Position numbers and translations under genes: made by a program. Positions 1-8,642 of a stretch of DNA of 64,000 nucleotides are shown here, piece by piece (positions within the stretch are counted from its first letter, which is position 1; every line of letters begins with the position of its first letter). The stretch covers positions 2,418,001 through 2,482,000 of the forward strand of contig NZ_CP010311.1 of the NCBI RefSeq assembly GCF_000827125.1, given 5' to 3'. Under the pieces are notes generated by a model, which was not told the DNA's origin, did not search any database, and saw only the letters and a list, made by a program, of their open reading frames with translations. The DNA is from Geoalkalibacter subterraneus. GTDB taxonomy: Bacteria > Desulfobacterota > Desulfuromonadia > Desulfuromonadales > Geoalkalibacteraceae.

Positions 1-50
1 AGACGGATCGGGTCGGATAATGCCTTGAAAATTTTCGCTTCGTGTTTCAT
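1..50 (-). CDS. ArsR-family repressor, N-terminal tip only (cut by window edge)
   Basis: Read on the minus strand from the ATG at 50-48, the frame gives MKHEAKIFKALSDPIRL and then leaves the window. This is the typical start of an ArsR/SmtB winged-helix repressor (the K-A-L-S-D-P-x-R-L helix before the HTH). Just upstream are a promoter (-35 TTGAAT, -10 TACATT) and a palindrome that is repeated in front of the ACR3 exporter, so the protein probably represses itself and that exporter. The family call rests on 17 residues. The metal-binding residues are outside the window. Confidence 0.7.
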   Translation of the reverse strand, partial: MKHEAKIFKALSDPIR

Positions 51-62
51 AATCGGAAATGT

Positions 63-78
63 ATCCGGATAAGCGGAT
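63..78 (-). promoter_or_regulatory. ArsR-type operator and promoter of the edge arsR gene
   Basis: ATCCGGATAAGCGGAT is an imperfect palindrome lying in the 17-bp spacer of a minus-strand promoter (TTGAAT at about 86-81, TACATT at 63-58). The same arrangement occurs at 6496-6511 before ACR3, including the flanking ATTCAAC on the plus strand. A repressor bound here would block RNA polymerase directly. The leader to the ATG would be very short. Confidence 0.7.
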
Positions 79-217
79 TTATTCAACTATAATTTTTCAG
101 TTTTTAAAAAAAGCACACCTTTGCAGCTCTCTCCAAACAAAAGACTGTCACCCAATAATCCGCAAGCCATCATCCGATCATCATGAAACATGCTTGCCAC
201 ATTTCAGATTGTGAGCT

Positions 218-1342
218 ATGACTTTCGTTATGCAGAATCCGCACAACGCTTTTGATCTCTGTCCGGATGTCACAGGAGTGATTCTCGCGGGGGGGCGCAG
301 TCGCCGCATGGGCCGCGACAAGGCGACCCTGGAGATTGGCGGTCAGACTCTTTTCGAGCGCACCCTGACAATGTTGCAGGGCATCTTCAGCCGGGTGCTG
401 ATTGCAGGAGATCGCCCAGACCTGGCCACGGCGCAGGTTCCCTGCGTGCCGGATATCTACCCTGGCAGCGCCCTCGGCGGGCTGCACGCCGCGCTCAAGG
501 CTGCGGCAACGCCCTGGGTGTTTGTCACCCCCTGCGATCTGCCTTATCCGGATGAACTCCTGATCCGCCTGATGCTGGACCATCGTGAAGGACATGAGGT
601 GGTCGTACCCCGCACCCCCCAGGGTCTTGAACCGGTTTTTGCGCTCTACCACAAAAACTGCCTCCCCCTGATGGAGGAGATGCTCCGGCAGGGCGATTAT
701 CGCATTTACGATTTTTATCCGCAGGTACGTGTCCATCACCTCGATGTTCAGATTCTTTCTGCCGACTGGCAGCGCGCCCTGCTTAATCTCAATACGCCGG
801 AAGACCTCCGGCGCCTGAAAAAGGAGTCTCTCATGTCGCCCCCCGTTGTTTCCATCGTGGCTAAAAGCGGTACCGGAAAAACGACCCTGCTGGAAAAACT
901 GATCACTGAGATGAAATCCCGCGGCTACCGTGTCGGTGCAGTCAAGCACGATGCTCACAGCTTCAGCATCGACCATGAGGGCAAGGACTCCTGGCGCATG
1001 ACCCAGGCCGGCGCTGACACCATGCTGATCACTTCGCCGGAAAAAATCGCCATGGTCAAGCAGAACAACCGGGCCGAAGAACCGCCGCTGACCGAAACCA
1101 TCCAGACCTATTTCAACGATGTCGACATTGTTTTGACCGAAGGGTTCAAACGCAGCGCCATGCCCAAAATCGAAGTCCATCGCAGAGAACGAAGTCCCCG
1201 CCTGCTGTGCCGCGGCGAAGAACACGATTCCACCCTCTTCGCCGTCGCCTCCGATGAACCGCTGGAACTCGACGTTCCGGTCTATGACATCAACGACGCC
1301 AAAGGGCTTTGCGATTTGATTACGGAGTGTTTTCTGTCATGA
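218..1342 (+). CDS. mobAB: MobA-MobB fusion, molybdenum cofactor guanylylation
   Basis: The N-terminal half (about residues 18-200) is MobA, the GTP:molybdopterin guanylyltransferase. It has the LAGGRSRRMGRDK nucleotide loop at 23-35 and NTPEDL at 191-196. The C-terminal half (about 206-374) is MobB, a P-loop GTP-binding adapter with AKSGTGKT at 214-221. Together they make the molybdopterin guanine dinucleotide cofactor for DMSO-reductase-family enzymes. The 374-residue length equals the sum of the two separate proteins. An ATG at 230 is an alternative start; neither has a strong ribosome site. The stop overlaps the next gene as ATGA, and molybdate uptake genes follow, so this is a molybdenum operon. 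Confidence 0.93.
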   Translation: MTFVMQNPHNAFDLCPDVTGVILAGGRSRRMGRDKATLEIGGQTLFERTLTMLQGIFSRVLIAGDRPDLATAQVPCVPDIYPGSALGGLHAALKAAATPWVFVTPCDLPYPDELLIRLMLDHREGHEVVVPRTPQGLEPVFALYHKNCLPLMEEMLRQGDYRIYDFYPQVRVHHLDVQILSADWQRALLNLNTPEDLRRLKKESLMSPPVVSIVAKSGTGKTTLLEKLITEMKSRGYRVGAVKHDAHSFSIDHEGKDSWRMTQAGADTMLITSPEKIAMVKQNNRAEEPPLTETIQTYFNDVDIVLTEGFKRSAMPKIEVHRRERSPRLLCRGEEHDSTLFAVASDEPLELDVPVYDINDAKGLCDLITECFLS

Positions 1343-1680
1343 AACCCCTGGAGGTGCGGTCCAAGATCTGGCTGGAAGTCGACGGCGCGCCTCTGCTCGG
1401 CGACGGCCGCGAGCGACTGCTGCGGCTCATCGACGAATTCGGCTCGATCAACGCCGCCGCCCGCCGGATGGACCTCAGTTACCGCCGGGCTCTGGGCTTT
1501 GTTCAGGCCATGGAGGAGAAACTTGAAATCCCGCTGGTGCTGCGGGAGAAAGGCGGGGCCGGGGGCGGCAGCTCTTCCCTGACCCCGGAAGCGCGCGTAC
1601 TGCTGGGAAAATTCGATCGTCTTCGCCAGGGAGTCAACCAGGCGATCGACGAAAAATTTTCCGCCATTTTTAACGAGTGA
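1339..1680 (+). CDS. ModE-type N-terminal winged-helix DNA-binding protein
   Basis: The 113-residue protein matches the DNA-binding half of ModE: an N-terminal strand, GRERLLRLIDEFGSINAAAR at about 25-44, and recognition helix residues YRRALGFVQAMEE. The GGAGGGSSSLT segment follows at about 77-87, and the protein ends at an arm helix. The C-terminal molybdate-binding Mop domains of full ModE (about 260 residues) are absent, so molybdate is either sensed elsewhere or not at all by this protein. The ATG at 1339 is chosen because it overlaps the mobAB stop (ATGA). Its likely role is regulation of the adjoining mod genes, inferred from position. Confidence 0.85.
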   Translation: MKPLEVRSKIWLEVDGAPLLGDGRERLLRLIDEFGSINAAARRMDLSYRRALGFVQAMEEKLEIPLVLREKGGAGGGSSSLTPEARVLLGKFDRLRQGVNQAIDEKFSAIFNE

Positions 1681-1696
1681 GCAACTCCCTACCCCT

Positions 1697-1799
1697 GGGG
1701 TCGCAGCTCCCTTGACAAGGGTGTCTGGCGCCAGGGATGGCGCCAGTCAAACGGCCATGGACGGCGAAAAGTGCCCCTTGTCAAGGGAGTTGCGACCTC
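1697..1799. repeat. Palindromic interspersed repeat, copy A
   Basis: About 103 bp with near-perfect terminal inverted repeats (left GGTCGCAGCTCCCTTGACA, right arm its complement with one change) around a GGCGCC-rich centre. It fills the gap between the ModE-like gene and modA. Related copies lie at 25037-25128 and, inverted, at 49105-49206. It has no coding capacity. The transcript would fold into a long hairpin between the two genes. Confidence 0.85.
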
Positions 1800-1817
1800 A
1801 AGCTAACCGTCACACGG

Positions 1818-2633
1818 ATGAAAGGACTGACCGTGCAACGCATTGTCTCCATCATCATAATCTTCTGCGCCTGCATCATGCTCACGTTTCCTGCAACTTC
1901 TGCCGCCCGGGCGCAGAGACCCGCAATCGCCGCCGCGGCAGACCTGCAGTTCGCCCTGCAGGAGATTGCCGCCCGTTTTCAGGAGGAGACGGGCCTGGAG
2001 GTCAGGTTATCCTTCGGATCCTCGGGGAACTTCACTCACCAGATCGCTCAGGGAGCCCCCTTTGAGCTGTTTCTGTCGGCAGACGAAAATTACATCTTTC
2101 ACTTGGCCCAGAAAGGGCTCACTGCCGATCAGGGCGCACTCTACGCGATCGGCCGTATCGTCCTGTTTGCGCCCCACGGCTCGCCACTTCGTGTCGATGA
2201 ATCATTGCAGGATCTGCGGGCCGCCATAACGGACGGCCGCATCAAACGGTTTGCCATCGCCAATCCGGAACACGCGCCCTATGGCCGCGCAGCACAAGCC
2301 GCGCTCGAGCATGAGACTCTGTGGAAGCCCCTTTCGCCTTTCCTGGTTTTCGGCGAAAACGCCAGCCAGGCCACGCAGTTCGCTGCGGCCGGCACTTCTC
2401 AGGGCGGCATCATTCCCCTGTCACTCTCCAAAGCTCCGCAGATCAGCCGACTCGGCAGCTTCGCCCTGATCCCCGCCGATTGGCATGCCGGCGAGCCTCT
2501 GCGCCAGCGAATGGTGCTGATGAAAACGGCGGGCGATACAGCTCGGAAATTCTACCACTACCTGCAGCAACCGACCGCTCGTGACATATTCGTTCGATTC
2601 GGTTTTCTACTGGCTGACGAGGACAATCATTGA
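1818..2633 (+). CDS. modA: Molybdate ABC transporter, periplasmic binding protein
   Basis: A 271-residue protein with an N-terminal signal segment (hydrophobic run IVSIIIIFCACIMLTF, then a probable cleavage near SAARA). It is followed by a type II binding-protein fold. IAAAADLQFALQEIA, SFGSSGNFTHQIAQGAPFELFLSAD and the later YGRAAQAALE segment are typical ModA features; the conserved Ser/Ala positions contact the oxyanion. It captures molybdate or tungstate in the periplasm for ModBC. The start at 1818 is preferred over upstream in-frame codons because those lie inside the palindromic repeat. The stop overlaps modB (TGATG). Confidence 0.93.
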   Translation: MKGLTVQRIVSIIIIFCACIMLTFPATSAARAQRPAIAAAADLQFALQEIAARFQEETGLEVRLSFGSSGNFTHQIAQGAPFELFLSADENYIFHLAQKGLTADQGALYAIGRIVLFAPHGSPLRVDESLQDLRAAITDGRIKRFAIANPEHAPYGRAAQAALEHETLWKPLSPFLVFGENASQATQFAAAGTSQGGIIPLSLSKAPQISRLGSFALIPADWHAGEPLRQRMVLMKTAGDTARKFYHYLQQPTARDIFVRFGFLLADEDNH

Positions 2634-3307
2634 TGGATTGGACCGCGATTAATCTCTCCGGCAAACTGGCACTGGTGACGCTTCTCTTCCTGATGCCCCC
2701 TGCCATCTTCACCGCCCGCTGGCTGGCAATGACATCCCTGCGCGGCAAACACTGGATCGAGGGCCTGCTGGCGCTGCCGCTGGTTCTGCCGCCCACCGTC
2801 GTCGGCTATTATCTGCTGGTGGCCATGGGAGGAAACGCCTTCCTCGGGGGCTGGTTCGAAGCCGTCACAGGCAGCACCCTGGCCTTCAGCTTTACCGGCC
2901 TGGTTGTGGCCTCGGTCATCTTCAATATTCCCTTTGCGGTGCAACCCGTGCAGCGCGCGTTTGAAGCGATCTCGCCGGAGATCCACGAAGCGGCCAAATG
3001 CTGTGGACTGACGTTCTGGCAGGCATTTTTCAGGATTGATCTGCCTCTGGCGTGGCCAGGGATTCTGTCAGCCTGCGTGATGACTTTTGCGCATACTTTG
3101 GGTGAGTTCGGCGTTGTGCTCATGGTGGGTGGCAACATCCCCGGAGAGACAAAAACCGTGGCCATCTCCATTTACGACAGGGTTCAGTCTTTCGATTTCG
3201 GTTCCGCCGGCGCCATGTCGCTTCTGCTTCTCGTCATCTCCCTGGCAACCATCGGGGTGAGCTATGGGCTGGTGGCCCGTCTTATGAAACGGCGGCATTC
3301 ACCATGA
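2633..3307 (+). CDS. modB: Molybdate ABC transporter, permease
   Basis: A 224-residue integral membrane protein with about five hydrophobic segments and the binding-protein-dependent permease EAA loop (EAAKCCGLTFWQAFFRIDLPLAWPGI, about residues 121-146). LVLPPTVVGYYLLVAMG and HTLGEFGVVLMVGGNIPGETKT are signatures of ModB/CysT permeases. It forms the membrane channel for molybdate and is energised by ModC. The ATG at 2633 shares its A with the modA stop. The last four bases overlap the modC start, so modABC is translationally coupled. Confidence 0.95.
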   Translation: MDWTAINLSGKLALVTLLFLMPPAIFTARWLAMTSLRGKHWIEGLLALPLVLPPTVVGYYLLVAMGGNAFLGGWFEAVTGSTLAFSFTGLVVASVIFNIPFAVQPVQRAFEAISPEIHEAAKCCGLTFWQAFFRIDLPLAWPGILSACVMTFAHTLGEFGVVLMVGGNIPGETKTVAISIYDRVQSFDFGSAGAMSLLLLVISLATIGVSYGLVARLMKRRHSP

Positions 3308-4416
3308 GCCTGTCCCTTGAACTCCACCATGACGCACCGCCCCTGGATTTCCAGGCGGAGATCCCCGAGGGGCGCATCACCGCCCTGGTCGGTCCTTCAG
3401 GCAGCGGAAAGACGTCGATTCTGCGAACCATTGCCGGCCTTCTGCGCATTCGGCACGCACGCATTTCTCTCGCCGATGAAATCTGGGACAATGCACCCAC
3501 ACACCGTTTGACGCGAGACCGTTCAATCGGGTTGGTATCACAGAACTACGGTTTATTCCCTCACCTGAGCGTTCAGGGCAATGTTGAAGCGGCGCTGACC
3601 CACCTCCCCCCTTCCCGGCGCAGGGAGCGCGCTCTCTCTTGCCTCAAGCTCGCCCACATTGCCGGGCTTGAAAAGCGCCGCCCCCATGAGCTCTCCGGGG
3701 GGCAGCGGCAAAGGGTCGCCCTGGCACGGGCCATCGCCCGTGAGCCCCGGGTGCTGCTGCTCGACGAACCTTTCTCCGCGGTCGACCGCAGCACGCGCAA
3801 GCGCCTGTACGTGGAGCTGCGCCGTATTCACCAGCAACTCGGCGCCACCATCCTGCTGGTGACTCACGATCTGGACGAAGCTGCACAGCTGGCATCGCAT
3901 CTGATCCTGATCAACCACGGACGTCTGCTCCAGGCCGGCCCCACCAACGAGGTTCTGACCCGTCCCACCAGCGAGCAGGCTGCACGCCTGCTCGATATCC
4001 CCAATATTTTTGAAGGGCTGATTGTGCCCGGATTGCAGGAGACGACTCAGCTCCGTTGGGGCCCCCATACTCTCAACACGGCCGGCGAGTTCCCGTCAAC
4101 GCCGGACGGCAGGGTGAAATTTGCCGTGCTGCCGCAAAACATTCTCATGGTCAAAGAGGGCAAGCCCTGGGGGCGTCATCTTGAGAACCCGATCCCGGTC
4201 ACCATTACAGAAGTTATCGCTCTCGGGGGGGAGATCGTTCTCTGGCTGAACCCCGAGGGGCTGCCGAAGGTCAACCTGCAGATGCGCCTGCCCGAAAGAG
4301 CCCTGCGGCGTTATCCAGTCACGCCCGGCACCCGGGTCACGGTCTGTCTGCGGCCAACGGAGGTGATTCCCCTGGCCGCACCTGAAGAGGGGCTACCTGA
4401 GGTGGCACAATCTTGA
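3304..4416 (+). CDS. modC: Molybdate ABC transporter, ATP-binding protein
   Basis: A 370-residue ABC ATPase with Walker A GPSGSGKT at 30-37, the Q-loop (SQNYGLFPHLSV), signature LSGGQRQRVALARA and Walker B LLLDEPFSAVD. The last hundred or so residues form a C-terminal regulatory (TOBE/Mop-like) domain, of the kind that binds oxyanion and can trans-inhibit transport in ModC. It powers molybdate import. It overlaps modB by four bases (ATGA) and is the last gene of the operon. No convincing terminator is visible before the converging usp gene. Confidence 0.93.
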   Translation: MSLSLELHHDAPPLDFQAEIPEGRITALVGPSGSGKTSILRTIAGLLRIRHARISLADEIWDNAPTHRLTRDRSIGLVSQNYGLFPHLSVQGNVEAALTHLPPSRRRERALSCLKLAHIAGLEKRRPHELSGGQRQRVALARAIAREPRVLLLDEPFSAVDRSTRKRLYVELRRIHQQLGATILLVTHDLDEAAQLASHLILINHGRLLQAGPTNEVLTRPTSEQAARLLDIPNIFEGLIVPGLQETTQLRWGPHTLNTAGEFPSTPDGRVKFAVLPQNILMVKEGKPWGRHLENPIPVTITEVIALGGEIVLWLNPEGLPKVNLQMRLPERALRRYPVTPGTRVTVCLRPTEVIPLAAPEEGLPEVAQS

Positions 4417-4488
4417 AACCGTTCAGCAACCTGGCCAAAAAGCAGCGCACTCCTGGTCATTGAAGAAATTTTCCCATGCCCTATCTGA

Positions 4489-5355
4489 TTATTTAAAAAG
4501 GGGAAGAAAGAGCACCGGCAACTCAGTCTGCCGCGACACCTCGTTGGCGACACTTCCAAGAAGCGCTTCCTGAAAAAACCCCCGCCCATGGCGACCCATG
4601 ACGACCAGCGAAAAACGGTCGCTGCGAGTTCGGTTGACAATTTCCTCCCAGGGGGTGCCCTCGGCCCACTCTGTTTCGACCTGGCCTCCTGCTTTCTCCA
4701 GCCGCTGTTTCAATTCATTCAGCTGGTTATCGACCTGCTTGCGGTGGTTTTCAGCCTCCTGTCCGGAAAGGTTTATTTCAACAAACTTGTCGTCGATGAC
4801 GTGCAGCAGGGTCAAGGAGGATTCGTATTTCTCAAGCAATTTTTCCAGATAGGCAATGATCTGGTCGCAGTTGGCGGAAAAATCCACGGGGACAAGGATA
4901 TTCTGAAACGAGTTGAAATACACCGACAGCTGGCAGCTATCCCCCTCTCCCGTCACCCGGACTGGCGCGAGAAAAACGGGGCGATCGGCGATCTGCAGCA
5001 TTTTAAAGGAGACACTGCCGAGCAATGACCGCCACAGGCCATGGCCACGGGAACCGATCACGATGGCGTCCACATCATGCTGCTGCGCAAGCATGTTAAG
5101 CTCCCGGGCGGGGATGCCGAGATGCACCTCAGTTGTGACATCCAGCCCTTCAGCACGCAAAAGATCCGCCTGCCGCTGTATTTCAGGCACATCCTCGGAC
5201 TTCATCCGATCCTCGAGCCCCGGGGCGTTGGCGACGTGAATGATATGGGCAAGCACCACATGCTCGAGGCCCAGGGCTTCGAATTCGCCAACACAGCGCA
5301 TCAGGCAATCCGACGCCGTGGAAAGGTCGGTGCCGATCAGAATCTTTTTGAACAT
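4489..5355 (-). CDS. Tandem universal stress protein
   Basis: A 288-residue protein of two UspA domains. The first starts FKKILIGTDLSTASDCL and ends with the nucleotide-loop motif VIGSRGHGLWRSLLGSVS. The second starts FQNILVPVDFSANCDQ and ends with VVMGRHGRGFFQEALLGSVANEVSRQTELPVL. Both keep the G-x2-G-x9-G-(S/T) ATP-binding pattern. The second ATG (5355) is preferred because AAGGAG lies 8 bases upstream; the first ATG (5361) is too close to it. It follows acr3 by 38 bp on the same strand, so it is probably co-transcribed as an accessory stress gene. The substrate or partner is unknown. Confidence 0.85.
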   Translation of the reverse strand: MFKKILIGTDLSTASDCLMRCVGEFEALGLEHVVLAHIIHVANAPGLEDRMKSEDVPEIQRQADLLRAEGLDVTTEVHLGIPARELNMLAQQHDVDAIVIGSRGHGLWRSLLGSVSFKMLQIADRPVFLAPVRVTGEGDSCQLSVYFNSFQNILVPVDFSANCDQIIAYLEKLLEKYESSLTLLHVIDDKFVEINLSGQEAENHRKQVDNQLNELKQRLEKAGGQVETEWAEGTPWEEIVNRTRSDRFSLVVMGRHGRGFFQEALLGSVANEVSRQTELPVLFLPLFK

Positions 5356-5393
5356 AATCATTTCTCCTTCCAGAGAGTTGGCGACAAATGAAC

Positions 5394-6440
5394 TCAGGAT
5401 ATGAAGTAGCGCCGCTGAAACCAGAAGGCGACATTCACCAGTGCGATCATCACCGGCACTTCCACCAGAGGTCCGATAACCGCCGCGAACGCCGCGCCGG
5501 AGTTGATCCCGAAAACGGCGATCGCCACCGCAATGGCAAGCTCAAAGTTGTTACTTGCGGCAGTGAAGGCAAGGGTGGTGGTCCTGCTGTAATCCGCTCC
5601 GACTTTTTTGCCCATATAAAAGGATAGCAGAAACATCAGTACAAAATAGATCAGCAGCGGGATGGCAATGCGCACCACGTCCATAGGGATCTGCACGATA
5701 AGATCGCCCTTGAGGCTGAACATCACCAGGATGGTAAACAGCAGAGCGATCAAAGTGATGGGGCTGATCCTGGGCACCACGACATCGTGATAACGCTTGC
5801 GTCCCATCATTTTAACGCCGATCAGACGGGTCAGAGCGCCGGCGAGGAAAGGGATGCCGAGGTAAATAAAGACGCTTTCAGCAATTTGACCAATCGTAAT
5901 GTCGATCACTGCCCCTTCCAACCCGAAGAACGGCGGCAGGACACTGATGAAAAACCAGGCGTAGACACTGAAAAAGATGACCTGAAAAATACTGTTGAAA
6001 GCGACCAGACCGGCGGCGTATTCAGTATTGCCCTCAGCCAGCTCATTCCAGACGATGACCATGGCGATGCAACGCGCCAGGCCGATCATGATCAGGCCGA
6101 TCATATATTCGGGGTAGCCGTGCAGAAAGACGATGGCGAGAATGAACATCAGAACCGGACCGATGACCCAGTTCTGAATCAGTGAAAGCCCGAGAATACG
6201 CTTGTTGCGAAAAACATCGGGCATCTCTTCGTAGCGCACCTTGGCAAATGGTGGATACATCATCAGGATCAAGCCAAGAGCGATCGGAATGTTGGTGGTG
6301 CCCACCGTGAAGAAATTGACGAATTCCTTCATCCCTGGAATGAGCCAGCCCGCTCCAACCCCGATCACCATGGCGGCGAATATCCAGAACGTGAGATAGC
6401 GGTCGAGAAAAGAGAGTTTTCTGGTAATGCCGGTAGACAT
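5394..6440 (-). CDS. acr3: ACR3-family arsenite efflux transporter
   Basis: A 348-residue membrane protein with about ten hydrophobic segments, the usual ACR3 length. The signature segment [13 protein letters not shown] contains Cys124, which corresponds to the essential cysteine that handles As(III) in ACR3 proteins. [20 protein letters not shown] and [13 protein letters not shown] near the C-terminus are also family hallmarks. It exports arsenite, and possibly antimonite, using the proton gradient. An AAGGAGG ribosome site precedes the ATG. The promoter carries an ArsR-type operator at 6496-6511 shared with the arsR gene at the left window edge. Confidence 0.93.
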   Translation of the reverse strand: MSTGITRKLSFLDRYLTFWIFAAMVIGVGAGWLIPGMKEFVNFFTVGTTNIPIALGLILMMYPPFAKVRYEEMPDVFRNKRILGLSLIQNWVIGPVLMFILAIVFLHGYPEYMIGLIMIGLARCIAMVIVWNELAEGNTEYAAGLVAFNSIFQVIFFSVYAWFFISVLPPFFGLEGAVIDITIGQIAESVFIYLGIPFLAGALTRLIGVKMMGRKRYHDVVVPRISPITLIALLFTILVMFSLKGDLIVQIPMDVVRIAIPLLIYFVLMFLLSFYMGKKVGADYSRTTTLAFTAASNNFELAIAVAIAVFGINSGAAFAAVIGPLVEVPVMIALVNVAFWFQRRYFIS

Positions 6441-6495
6441 GAAGGCCTCCTTTTAATATCCGGAAAATCTGTTGAAACACGACAAAAACCTTTAT

Positions 6496-6511
6496 ATCCG
6501 GATATCCGGAT
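6496..6511 (-). promoter_or_regulatory. Perfect 16-bp ArsR-type operator in the acr3 promoter
   Basis: ATCCGGATATCCGGAT is a perfect palindrome. On the minus strand it occupies the 17-bp spacer between TTGAAT (-35) and TATAAA (-10) of the acr3 promoter. It matches the site at 63-78 base for base except for the central two or three positions and has the same ATTCAAC flank. This links the edge ArsR protein to acr3 control. Confidence 0.75.
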
Positions 6512-6621
6512 TCATTCAACGTTTTTCTTGTATATTCCTGATAAATAGCTGAGAAGAAGAGGGTTTAACGAGAAGATTGGGAAAATAGCAGAACGGATCC
6601 AACCTGACTGAAGGAATCCAA

Positions 6622-6918
6622 TCACAGGGGCGCAGTATAAATCAGCCGAATTCCGCCGGCAATCACCAGGACACCGCAGATTTTTTTGAGCAATACAGCG
6701 CCCCTGGATCTTTCATTCCAGTCCAGATAGCGTTGAATCACTTCGGTGAAGGTGCCGGCCAGAACGATGACTGCACAGTGGCCGACAATCAAAGGGATGC
6801 TTGCCAGATGGCAGGGGGAGGGCACCACGCTCAACACGCCCCAGGCCAGAGCCGCCGACAGGGCCAAAAGCGGTGCCCCACTGACCGCCTCGGTGAGTGC
6901 GATAAACAACGATTCCAT
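6622..6918 (-). pseudogene. CcdA/DsbD-type thiol transporter, internally deleted in frame
   Basis: The 98-residue frame joins the N-terminal part of a CcdA-like membrane protein (ALAWGVLSVVPSPCHLASIPLIVG) to its C-terminal part (GHCAVIVLAGTFTEVIQRYLDWNE, KKICGVLVIAGG). Full-length relatives are roughly 220-240 residues with six membrane segments; the middle segments and the second conserved Cys-containing helix are missing. The fusion point is the IVG/GHC junction at about 6790-6800. The reading frame is intact, so a small two- or three-helix protein could still be made, but the electron-relay function should be lost. Complete versions sit beside mini-thioredoxins and would pass reductant across the membrane. 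Confidence 0.7.
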
Positions 6919-7011
6919 TTAAAACACCACGCAAATTCATAAACAGACCTCAAATCCTGTAGCGACCCTGTCAATCCCGCAATTCTGCCGCGCATTCAGA
7001 CAATGCCCGTT

Positions 7012-7248
7012 TCAACCCGCCAGCAGTTTGGCGATCTGCTCGGGCTTGAGCAGCTTGCCCTGTGAGACGACCTTGCCGTCGATGGCGAGTCCCGGCGTCG
7101 ACAACACGCCGAATTTGGTGATTTCGTTAAGGTCACTGACTTTTTCCAACTCGATCTCCTGTCCGACGGATTGAGCCGCAGCCTTGGCGTTGTCGGCGAG
7201 TTTGTTGCACTTGGCGCAACCGGTTCCAAGAATCTGAACTTTTTTCAT
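7012..7248 (-). CDS. Small redox-active disulfide protein (mini-thioredoxin)
   Basis: A 78-residue thioredoxin-fold protein with active site GTGCAKC (Cys11 and Cys14), cis-proline region LSTPGLAIDGKVV and C-terminal LKPEQIAKLLAG. This matches the MTH895/TM0996 family of small thioredoxins. AGGAGATGACAG precedes the ATG. It lies 45 bp downstream of the permease gene and upstream of the broken ccdA. In complete clusters such proteins probably exchange thiols with CcdA and support metalloid handling; that role is inferred from neighbours. Confidence 0.88.
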   Translation of the reverse strand: MKKVQILGTGCAKCNKLADNAKAAAQSVGQEIELEKVSDLNEITKFGVLSTPGLAIDGKVVSQGKLLKPEQIAKLLAG

Positions 7249-7293
7249 CTGTCATCTCCTTTAGTTGAATTGAAGCACTTGCCTGCCGTGCTT

Positions 7294-8619
7294 CTACAGG
7301 GTGAAAAGCGAACCGTAAATCAGACCGCTGATGGTGGCCATAATGATGACCAGCACCACAAAGACAACGGTTTTTTTGGTGCCGATGACGCTGCGGATCA
7401 CCAGCATGTTGGGCAGGCTCAGGGCCGGCCCCGCCAATAAAAGAGCCAACGCAGGCCCCTGTCCCATGCCGGAGCCGATCAGTCCCTGCAGAATCGGCAC
7501 TTCGGTCAGGGTGGCGAAATACATAAACGCGCCCACGACGGAAGCAAACAGGTTGGCCTGCAGCGAGTTGCCGCCCACCATCTGCGCGATCCACTCCGAG
7601 GGGATCAGCGCCTCATGACCGGGACGGCCGAGGAGCGCACCCGCGATCAGAACGCCCCAGAACAACAGCGGCAGGATCTTTTTGGCGAAATCCCAGGTGG
7701 TTTCGAACCATTCGGGCAATTCCCCGTCTTCGTCATCGGATGTCGCAGTCAGAACAGAGAGGCCGATGGCTCCTGCGACAAACGCCAGGGAAGGATACTG
7801 GGGGAAAACCAACGCCAACAGCAGCACCGGCAGGCCTGCCAGCAGCATGCGCCACTTGTTGACGTTGAACCAGGTCACCAGAATGACGGCCAGCGCAAGT
7901 GCCAGCGCCCCGCTGATCGGCCACTTCATCTGATAGATGAGATGCCACACGCCCGTCGGTTCGCTCGACTGCCCCCAGTTGGCAAAGACCAGGATCCCTA
8001 CCATGCTGGCGAAATAAAGCGCATTCTGCCACAGGGGACGGCTGACTTCCGGTTCCGGCATGGCGGCTGCCGCTTCACTCTTTTCCAGCTCCTCCCTGCG
8101 GAAGAAGAAGTGCATGCAGACGCCGATCACGATGGCGAAACTCACTGCGCCCACCGCGCGGGCGATCCCCATGGACGGCCCCAGCACCGCGCCGGTCAGG
8201 ACAATCGCCAGGATATTGATCGCCGGGCCTGAATAGAGAAAAGCACTGGCCGGTCCCAGCCCTGCGCCCATGCGGTAAATGCCGGCAAACAACGGCAGGA
8301 TGGTACAGGAGCAGACGGCAAGGATGCTGCCCGATACCGACGCCACGCCGTAGGCGAGAAACTTGTTGGCTTTGGGACCGAGGTATTTCATGACGGAGGC
8401 CTGGCTGACAAACACCCCCACCGCGCCGGCAATAAAAAAGGCCGGTATCAGGCACAGAATCACATGCTCCTGGGCGTACCACTTGACCAGGTACAGCGAT
8501 TCCCACAGGGCATTTTCCACCCGCGGCGCCTGCTGCAGCCACTCCACCGGCAGGTAATAACAGGCGATGAAAACCGCAATGATTGCGGCCAGGGGCTTCC
8601 ATTCTCTGGACCAATCCAT
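7294..8619 (-). CDS. Permease of the YraQ/ArsP-like (DUF318) family
   Basis: A 441-residue membrane protein with about ten hydrophobic segments in two halves linked by a charged loop (about residues 180-205). The family signature AVCSCTILPLFAGIYRMGAG contains Cys103 and Cys105, and FLYSGPAINILAIVLTG follows. The second half has a matching LTEVPILQGLIGSGMGQGPALALLLAGPALSLP block. Members export metalloids or metals (ArsP carries organoarsenicals; others are linked to Cu/Zn), so the substrate here is not certain. GGAG lies 8 bases before the ATG. An operator matching that of the adjoining arsR gene lies just upstream. Confidence 0.85.
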   Translation of the reverse strand: MDWSREWKPLAAIIAVFIACYYLPVEWLQQAPRVENALWESLYLVKWYAQEHVILCLIPAFFIAGAVGVFVSQASVMKYLGPKANKFLAYGVASVSGSILAVCSCTILPLFAGIYRMGAGLGPASAFLYSGPAINILAIVLTGAVLGPSMGIARAVGAVSFAIVIGVCMHFFFRREELEKSEAAAAMPEPEVSRPLWQNALYFASMVGILVFANWGQSSEPTGVWHLIYQMKWPISGALALALAVILVTWFNVNKWRMLLAGLPVLLLALVFPQYPSLAFVAGAIGLSVLTATSDDEDGELPEWFETTWDFAKKILPLLFWGVLIAGALLGRPGHEALIPSEWIAQMVGGNSLQANLFASVVGAFMYFATLTEVPILQGLIGSGMGQGPALALLLAGPALSLPNMLVIRSVIGTKKTVVFVVLVIIMATISGLIYGSLFTL

Positions 8620-8642
8620 TTCAACAACTCCGCGAATTATTC

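Noticed and set aside
170-1225. 351-codon frame antisense to mobAB
   Set aside because: MobA and MobB signatures are on the plus strand.
4404-4420. TGGCAC at the end of modC as a sigma-54 promoter
   Set aside because: No TTGC at the right distance, and it lies inside modC with a converging gene downstream.
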